Positions 51,804-61,500 of a DNA stretch of 64,000 nucleotides are shown in pieces; positions within the stretch are counted from its first letter, which is position 1; every line of letters begins with the position of its first letter. A model generated the notes under the pieces. That model made no database searches, was not told where the DNA came from, and saw only the letters and a program-made list of their open reading frames with translations. This DNA is from Chionoecetes opilio (lineage: Eukaryota; Arthropoda; Malacostraca; Decapoda; Majidae), in contig JACEEZ010004786.1 in NCBI GenBank assembly GCA_016584305.1, forward strand, positions 184,041-248,040, read 5' to 3'. Both the position numbers and the translations under genes were made by a program.

Positions 51804-54800
51804 GGGAGACATGTATGGATGGTGTCTATGCATATAGGTAGACTCCCTACCTTTACTTTGTTGTCTGATTGCAGTTTGATCTGTAGTTTGTCCTTGGTGG
51901 CAGTGGTGGCCTCCTGCTTAGCTTGCTCCAACTCACTGGTCATAGTCTCTATCTTGGCTTCCAATGCAGCCAACTCCTCCTAGAAGTTCATATAATATAA
52001 TAGTATTGATGTAATAGATGGTGTCCTGCATGCAAAAATATAAAGACATTACCAACAAGGATAATTAAATAGCAATAAAGTAAAATGCAAAAATAAGCTA
52101 AAATTATACATTAATATAAGTATTACCCCAGCAAAACTATAATGTTCTTAGTTAATTCTTAGTTCCTTACCTGCCTCTGCTCTAAGGAGATGTTTTGTTG
52201 GTGGTTGAAGGACTTTTTAGTTTCTTGAAGTTGCATTTCATGAGCAGCCTTCGAGGAGTTTAAGTCCTCTTTTGTTTGATCTAACTCTTCCTGGAGCTGA
52301 GTCACTTGCAGCTCCTGTTCACTAGTTCTCTTGGCTAGTAATTCTTTAGTGTCATCAAGTTCAAGTTTGAGAGTTTCTAAGCTGGTATTTGTAATACTTT
52401 GAAAAGTCTCCAAGGATTCTTTTTTGGCTTCATATCTGTATTGAGATTCTTGCCTCTCACACATGGCCTGATGCAAAGACACTTGAAGGCCCTCGGATTC
52501 TTTCTCCTTTTCAACTATTGTATTTTTGGCTTTTTTAATGTCATTTTCTAAATTTTCTTCCTTTTTCGTGGCCTTCTTAAGCTTTTCTTCAAGGCCATTT
52601 ATTTTTTGCTCTAAAATCCTTTTTGATTTTGTCTCTGATGAAACATTCTTGATCTTTACTTCATGCTGTGGAGGAATAGCGTACGAGATCAGCATTTTAG
52701 CTACTAACATATGGGACATGATGCATTATTTCCTTCAGTGGAGTACTCAAAATAATTCAACCTTTTCTTATGACACCTCAAAGAGTAATAATAATGGAAT
52801 GGGAAACAGCCAACTATCTAATTATATGGAGGAATACAGCATGACATTTCAAACTATGTATGTGCCACGAAAAACTATGATTTTATTAGCGATCACAGTG
52901 TCATAAGAACATAAGGAAGCTACAAGAGGCCGTGAGACCTACACGAGGTAGTTCATGTGTCACCGGACTAGAGGCGCCCAATTGAATCAGCAATCGCCGC
53001 ACTTGAAGGGTTAACAAAGGACCAAGTATATATATTCATTCTGGAGATATTATAACTAGACAGTTGCAGTAAGGTAACAATACTTTGCAAACATTGTAAA
53101 AATTATGAAAAACTTACTTCTTTCTCAATTTCCTTCATATTTTCTTTCAGATCCTTTGCTGCTGCTGTGAGGTTTTCATTTTCCTGAGTTTTTGTCTTCA
53201 AATCAAAACTGCAAAGGGAGTAATTTTATCCACACACATCTACTGATACGCAAACAAGAAAACAATTAACCCCTTCACGCCCAGATCTCTCCTTTGTTAT
53301 ATAAAATCGTATGTTGTTGAGCCATGAAATAAAAAAATAAAAAACTTAATATACCAAATTAACTAGTAGACAAGGATACTAAACAGGTCATATCCATAAA
53401 ACACTGCTTATATTCATTAAAATCGTCTGATGGAAGCTAAATTACAATGGAAATTACGTTCTGGGCCTCAAGGGGTTAACACGACCAAGTAAATACATGA
53501 CTACTGTACAGCATGCAACACACCTGGCTTTCTCAAGGCCCTCCTCTCTTTTATGAATTTCTTCTGTAAGTTCAGCTTCATGATTCTCAATGATGGAGAT
53601 TTTTTGTGCCATCTCTTTTAAGTTTTCATTACACATCTGTGGGAAAAAACCTCAAAGTTATAGTCTATTTTTTTTAATGAGGCCAAAAATCCTGCCCCCT
53701 TGCTGCTTACTGACTAATATTTAATGCCAGGAGAAGGGAATACTACGCTTCTTCTTGATTTCAGTTGTATTTTATCATAGTTAACCATAGTATCAGGTAA
53801 ACATAGGCATCATTTTAAGCATGAGACCTTAAGATAACATGAAATTTTTGCCTTGTTAAAAAAAATAGACTATAGTGATTGCTATATAAAAACAAATTGC
53901 ACATTACACATTATTATTACATGCATTCTAAATTACACATCACAAATTCATTACACATTTGGGGAAAAAACCTCAGTTGGTGAATCATAATATGTGATTG
54001 CATTACAGTCTATTGGTTATTTCAGAATACAGATTTTCAATAAAAGTTTACAATTTCCAACAAAAAGTAATGTCATAAAAAAAACGGATTAAAAAAATGT
54101 AGTCTGTCTGTTAACCCCTTGAGACCCAGAACGTAATTTCCATTGTAATTTGGGTACCATTAACCTATTTTTAATGAATATAAGCAATGTTTTATAGATA
54201 TGACCTGTTTAGTATCCTTGTCCACTAACTAATTTGGTATATTAACACTTTCACGCACAAAAAGTTTAATAAGTTTTTCTGTCCACTGCAACATCCGTCT
54301 TATGCTCCCTAAGGGGCCCCGCGAAATGGCCAGACTGTGCGGCGAATTATTTTTTTATGTTATCAATTTCACCAACGTGTATTTTTTTTCCCTGGCATTA
54401 TTATATATCATTGATTTTGCAAGAGATTATTCTGCCTTATGAAAGAAAAAAATAACAAGAAATGCAAATAAATAGCGGAATTTACCGACTCAGAAAAAAT
54501 ATTGGAGTAAAGAGAAATAAGAAATACTTACGTTCACCACTTCGTAGCTCAAAACTTCCTGAATCAACTTTTTATGGTTTATAGGCCAATAAAAGCAGAT
54601 TTTTATGAGGATTCCAACGCTACCATTATAATTTTCATATGGCCATTATGGCCAGCTCGGGACACGTTTTAAAGGGACGACAATCCGCGCCAACAGGCTG
54701 CCTGCTGAGTGGAAACTGACACACAAACCCTTATCATTTCACACCCACTCACACGAGAGTTGACAATTAGTTTATTTTATAGGTCTAGGTTGGATCTTTG

Positions 54801-55251
54801 TCGCAGAAAATGTTGACGCAATTCTGATAAATACTTTATTTTTGGCGAATCTATAACTGTATTTTGACGCAATTCGCGTCAAAAGCTCAGATTGCAGACG
54901 GGCCCGTTTTGACGCGATCGCGTCACCGTGCGTGAAAGGGTTAAGTGGCTTTTCTAAATTTTATGGCTCGACAACATACAATTTCTTATAGCAAAGGAAA
55001 GATCTGGGCGTGAAGGGGGTTAATAGATCAAGTCATACTTTACATTGTTTTCTCAATAATGCATTCTGTACTAATACTAATAATAAAAATAATAAAAAAG
55101 AATGCAGTACTTACGATACTTTTTTTGTTTAGTTCATTTAAGGAGACCTCCAAATTGTGATTGATTTCATCCTTATTCCTGTTTTCTGCTTCTAGGGTAT
55201 CCTGCACCTCTTTCAGAACGTCTAGATCCCTCCGCAGCGCTGCTAACCTGT

Positions 55252-55305
<54 letters not shown>

Positions 55306-55496
55306 TTAATTCTCACCCGAAGGCATACAAGAAAAAACAACAACATAATATATAGACGAGGGAATGTACTTAAGTACTAAAGCAAATAATTGATAATAGC
55401 TATATACCTCTATAATAATAATAATTTTAATATCACCCGGAGGCATACAGGCAAAAAGGCAACACCAACAAGACAAAGAGTTAACTTAAGTACTAG

Positions 55497-55537
<41 letters not shown>

Positions 55538-58500
55538 TGGTGGATAATGATGGAATATGGATATCACAAGTCCAACCAAACTGACTAACTCTTAACACTA
55601 CATTCTTCAACTAGGCTACAACGAAAAAAAAAATAATAATAAAAAAAAAAAGATTGGTGGTAAAAATACAACTGGAAACTTTGAAATCATGATCTACTAC
55701 CGTTATATAATATTATGCACAAACAGTAAAATCTTGCCTCCCACAATTCATCAGTACCACAACATTACTGTAGGATGTGAAATAGTCAGAGGTGGGCATT
55801 CCGCAATTTTAGTCTGCAATTCCGCAATTCGCAACTTGCGGAATGGGTAATTCGGTTGCGGAATTGCAAATGCCTGAAAAAATTGCGGAATTGCGGGTTG
55901 CGGACCGCCAAAATTTTAAAACGCAATCGCAATAATTGTGACGGTCACCACCTTCAAAGTGCCCGCGTGAACATAAGTTCCCGCCAAATATGGTGGAGAC
56001 GACACTGCCAAGTCTGCTTGGGTGGACCTGTTCATCAAATACAACACCCCTGTGCCCTCCTCCGCAGCTGTGGAGAGGCTGTTCAGCATAGGCCCATAGG
56101 GTCTGACATCCTGAGGCCGAAGAGGTCAGTGCTGACAGCCAACAGCTTTGAGAAGCTTGTGTTCTTGAAGGGCAACCTCCACATGCTGAACCAGAAGAAG
56201 TGGGAGGAGGAGGAGGAGGAGGAGGAGGAGGAGGAGGAGGAGGAGGAGGAGGAGGAGGGATTAGTAGATTACTTAGATTAGTGATTACTAGCCAGTAGAC
56301 TGTGAAGTGTAAAAGTAAAGAAAAACACTAAAAGAGACAAAGAATTAATTGTGAAGGACAAGTAACAAGTATAGACAGAAACAGAATAGGAATACAGAAG
56401 TATTAAACACTAATAAAGAGTCTAGACATTTTTTTTTTTAATTGTTGGTGTTTAAGAGTAGAGATGTTTAAGAGTCTAGACATTTTTTGTTTTAATTGTA
56501 GGTGTCAAAATTAGTTTGCGGAATTGCGATTGCAAAAAGGTCTATCTGAAAAAAATTGCGGAATTGCGATTGCGGACTGGTGCAAGTCGGAATTGCGGAA
56601 TTGCGATAGCGGAATTGGAAAAAAAATTGCGATGCCTTTGGAAATAGTGGGCTACAGAGTATTGTCAAGCTTTGAATAAAAAGTATAAAAAGAGAAAAAA
56701 ATTACTATGAGAGCTATAATACTCTCAGGGCCTCACATATACCTATAGACTGCATATGAAATCTAGGCAATTTTAGCCTTTTGTTGTCACTTTTAAATGT
56801 GAATTACAAGTAGATATAAGAAAGACAAAACTCATTGAAGTATTAGGTACTGAAGCTTCAATCTTCTACTAAATGACAGATAGCACACAAAAATATATAG
56901 GCTACATATTTTGCTCACCTGTTCCTCGAACTGCTCCACTAGTTTCTTCTTTTTTTGTAGTTTTTTCTTATTACTCTGAAGTTTATCTGAGAGGACATTT
57001 CTTTCTTGCTGGAATTAAGAATACAATTGTTCAATGATACTGAGATAGCTTGCACCTGGAACTGATATGTTAAGTGTCACTGAATTCTGGAATTTATATC
57101 AATCCAATAAATGAAGAAAAAAGAGTTTTGGGAGATCTGCCAACCGTCCACCCTCGCCAGAGTGTGAACGATGCCTTAACTCTCCACCAAAGAGGTTGAA
57201 CAATGCCTTAACTCTCCACCAAAGAGGTTGAACAATGCACATCATTGACAAATAATCCTTAGGATATGGAAACAAAAATCAGAACACTTAAACTAATCTC
57301 ATAAATTTCTGGGCTTTGGACAGATTCCCTTTCCTGTACAATATTATAATGCTGTAATCTGAAGAAAAACTGAAAACAATCAAACAAAGAAAATTCCTCA
57401 CCTCAAGGCTGTTTTTCTGGCCTTCCACAATGGATAACTGAGAACACACATCACTGAATCTCGCTTTCAATTCATTAACTTCCATCAGAGATTCGTTCTG
57501 AGTTGACTGAAGGGTTTTGAATTAAAGTTCCACTAAAGCTGACCTCCTGCAAAAAAAAATTGAAGTTCTTGTTTATTGATCAGACACCATTTAAAACAAT
57601 TATAACCAACAGTGGTGAACTCATTAATACTTCATGAAATAACAGTCTTAACTTTACTAAAGCAACAATGTTCTATCTACTGTCATTGCCTGCATAGTTG
57701 CTGAACAAAGTATTGTATGTTAATAATCTAAAAGGCAATTGAAACTAATACATCACTAGGCTTTTTTACATCTATGCCTATAGCACCTGTAGGCAGTGAC
57801 CTCCAGGGGTGGGATGGCAGGCCCTGGTGGTTCACTTGAGGGCTGTGATGGTTGGCCCTCGCCCGTGGTGGTGCAGGCAGGATTTTTATTTTATAGTGAC
57901 GCCTGTGATTAGAGGCTCATGCCCCCCCCTTGTGTTCTCCGATGCACTTGCAATCAAAGTTAGAGTTAATGGGCAGCATGTGGGTGTTCTTAGACCACTC
58001 GACGGTGCAGAAAGATTTAAAGTGGATTTTGGCCCTCATAGGGGATCAAATTTGGGTTACTGAGCATGCCACTCGGAGACGCTAACCACTCTGCTACCGC
58101 CTCCCAAAAAGTGATATATTACCAGCATACAAGTGCCTTAAAGATTATACATCTGGTCTTGCCTCTTCCAGCTCCTGTTTACGGGCAGCTAGGGCAGTCA
58201 CCCTCTCTGTCAGCTCACTCTTGGCCCCTTCTAACGTGTCATTGGCCTTCTTTAAATATTGAATCTTTTCTGCAGCTTCCTCAAATTCCTTTGTCCTCTC
58301 CATCAGCCTGTAAAACAACATAAATCACTTTAAAGAAAAATCTTACATTTACAAGAACCTCTGCAACATATTTTAGACATACAAATTACTCTTACCTTCT
58401 CAAGAAAGCAAAAGGATATAAAATTGCCAACACTTGGAAAATCAATAGAAAGAGGAGACTTGGCTACAACACATAACTTGATGATGACTTGCAAGACTCA

Positions 58501-61500
58501 ATAGAAAAAATCTACTATGGAGGAAGAAAGAAAGGCTGAATATTTGAAGGATCACAAGGGAAAGTTGAGAAAAGGAAGGTATTTGAATGTCACAAAGAAA
58601 TGGAGCTTTCCCTATAAGTAAGAACATTTAGAATGGACTAGAAAACAAGAGAGGCGATAACAGCAATGAATCTGCATCAATTCATAGAAAACTGGATAAA
58701 TACAGATAAGGAGACAGGACCATATAAGTATGGCTCACGCCCTATATGCTACAATAAGTAAATAGTGCTAGGTAAATACACACATACATTCTGAAGCTTT
58801 GGAGAGAAACTGAACATGTGAAAAATAACTTACTGTTCACGTTCCAGCTTCAGCTCTTCATCTGCTCGGACAGACTGCTCCGTCAAACTTTCCTTTTGGC
58901 ACTTCAGCTCCTCTTCAGCCTGGACTAGAGCAGCCTTCACCTAAAGATAAGCACATTTTTCCTACAAATGTTAGTGGCACAATACCTCATTAATCCCTTG
59001 AGACCCAGAACGAAATTTCCATTGTAATTTGGGTACCATTAGACGATTTTTAGTGACTATAAGCAATATTTTATAGCTATGACCTGTTTAGTATCTTTGT
59101 CCACTAACTAATTTTGTATATTAAGTGACTTTTCTTAATTTTATGGCTCGACAACATACAATTTTTCATGGCAAAGGAAAGATCTGGGTCTCTAGGGGTT
59201 AAGCTACAGTTGACGTGTACAGCCCACCTGAAATGCTCACGAAAGTTAACAGTTGACATAAAGAGTCTTTAGTGTTGATAAAAATATAATCAGCATCGAC
59301 TCTGTAACTTACATGAAGAAATAGCGTAAATTTTACTTGATACGTAGTTAGGAAGAAGATTTATATCTACTATGTATGTATAAATATGCATGTCTTCGTA
59401 GGCCAACATCACTTGAATACTAACCATGATAATTAAAATCTCATGTTTAAAAACTCTACCATGTAAATAAGAGAGATAATAGTTCTGTTATCCTACCTCA
59501 TCTAGCTCAGAGCACAATTGTCTCTTCTCATTTTCCAAACTTGAAAGGTTGACTGTAGTGCTTTCCAAGCTTTCTGATAAATTTTCCACACTTGATTTTA
59601 AGCTTTCCATGTGGGTGTTTAATTTTTCTATTTCTTGATCTTTTTCCATCATACTCTTCTGCCATGATTCCTGTGCGGTTGTGAGACTGTGAATGTTCTC
59701 TTCACCTGGTGGGAAAGGTAGAGTTGTTATAGTAATCAGTTTGTTTTAATATGATACATAGGAGAGAATATAAACACAGGATAGGTAGACACAAGTTATT
59801 AGCATGGTAATAATAAAAAAATATTAAAAACTTCAAAAGAAAAGGGAAATATATGAGTAAATATATAAAAATATGTATGTATGTATGTAAAGCATACATA
59901 AAAGTATACTTTGGCGGTTCAAAGTGAATGAAATAGATTAGAAAATAAAGTAATCTTCAGAAAGGTTAAACTTATAATATAATTCCCTATAAAAAAGTTT
60001 GCCCCAAAATCAGCAGTTTCCAAGCTAGCAATGTATATTCCATCTCTTAATATCGCTAGTCACGGGCCTCCCCCCAGGAATGTCCATAAAATGCTGTGAT
60101 CAATGCTGCTACTGGGCACCCCAAACATTATTTACAAATATTGAAAACATCAAGGCTTCATTTATCCCATCTTAACATTGACGATATTCATCATTTGCAG
60201 AGCTGAAAATCATGACGACAGGAAATACTGAGCTAATCTAATAAATACAGAAAGGCTACTTTTGACATCATACCAAATTAGTGTATGGCTATGAGAGGGG
60301 TGAGAACATCAACAAAAGACAACCTGCGTCCAGATAAGAAATAATATAATGGACAAGTATTTTTTGTCTATATCTAAGCTACCGTAGATAACACTATATT
60401 CGCCAGTCACTTGCCACTGCACTAATATCGCCAGGCACAATATATTACGAATTTTAGCATCCCTACAGACTTTTCTGTGCCACTGAAGACATGTAGTGTG
60501 ATGTACATAATATAAACTACTATGTATCATCTTCAGTGGCACATACAAATCAGTAGGGATGTTAAAATTCGTAATATATTGTGCCTGGCGACATTAGTGC
60601 AGTGGCAAGTGACTGGCGACTATAGTGTTATCTACGGTAAGAAAAGGTCACTCTATACTACTTCAAAAGAAACTACAGCTTCAAAGAGATTAACAAATCC
60701 TACATGTACATAACTAGCTAGTACCTTTAGATGCCATGTCCTCTATGATGGACTCCTGCATCTCAAAACTCTGCCTTAATCCCATCAGTTTCTCTACCAA
60801 ACAATCCTGTTCCTTCTTTATTTCATCTTTAATGTTTTGAAAGCTAGAGACAGTCTCAGACAACTGTTCATGCTGTTCTTGCAAGGACAACAACATCTGG
60901 CGTGTGTGGCTTACTCTGAAAATAAGCATGACATTTTAATAGCATATGCAAAGATAAAAAGGACAGATGCTGATACAACATAATTAAAACTCTTCAACAA
61001 AATTATGCTTCATATAAAAAACAGTTTCATGACCATACATCCTATTACAAGAAGACCATGGCAGTCAAAAATGCTTCTTGGATGTCTCACAAATCCTTGA
61101 CTTGGCTCAGATTTTTTTTTCTATCATAGAGATGGTTGGTGTCTAATTTTTTTTCTTCAGAACTATAACTTAGTACACTTGCCTGACAGTTTGTGTTGAA
61201 CTGAATGTCATGGATCAAACTGATATCACTGTGTAAGTCATGTAAATTGATTAATAAATGCTATTTTTCTATTCAAATTTATCAACAGGCTTTTGAGTTG
61301 ACAAAGTTGAAAGTTCAATAAATCTGAAGTTTCCCATATAAAACCCAAAAGTTTAATTTTTCTTTTTAAAGTTGTGATGGTGTCATTTTGAGCCATGTTG
61401 CTTTTTATTTATGTGGTTCTGCACTTGCACTTATCAAGGTCAATAAATGTATACAAGTGATTCAGAATGATCAATAGTCTTGATAAAATCAGAATTCAAA

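Noticed and set aside
55856..56281. 141-residue open frame ending in poly-Glu
   Set aside because: A chance frame across the hAT element; the real hAT signature is in another, frameshifted frame and the Glu run is a GAG microsatellite.
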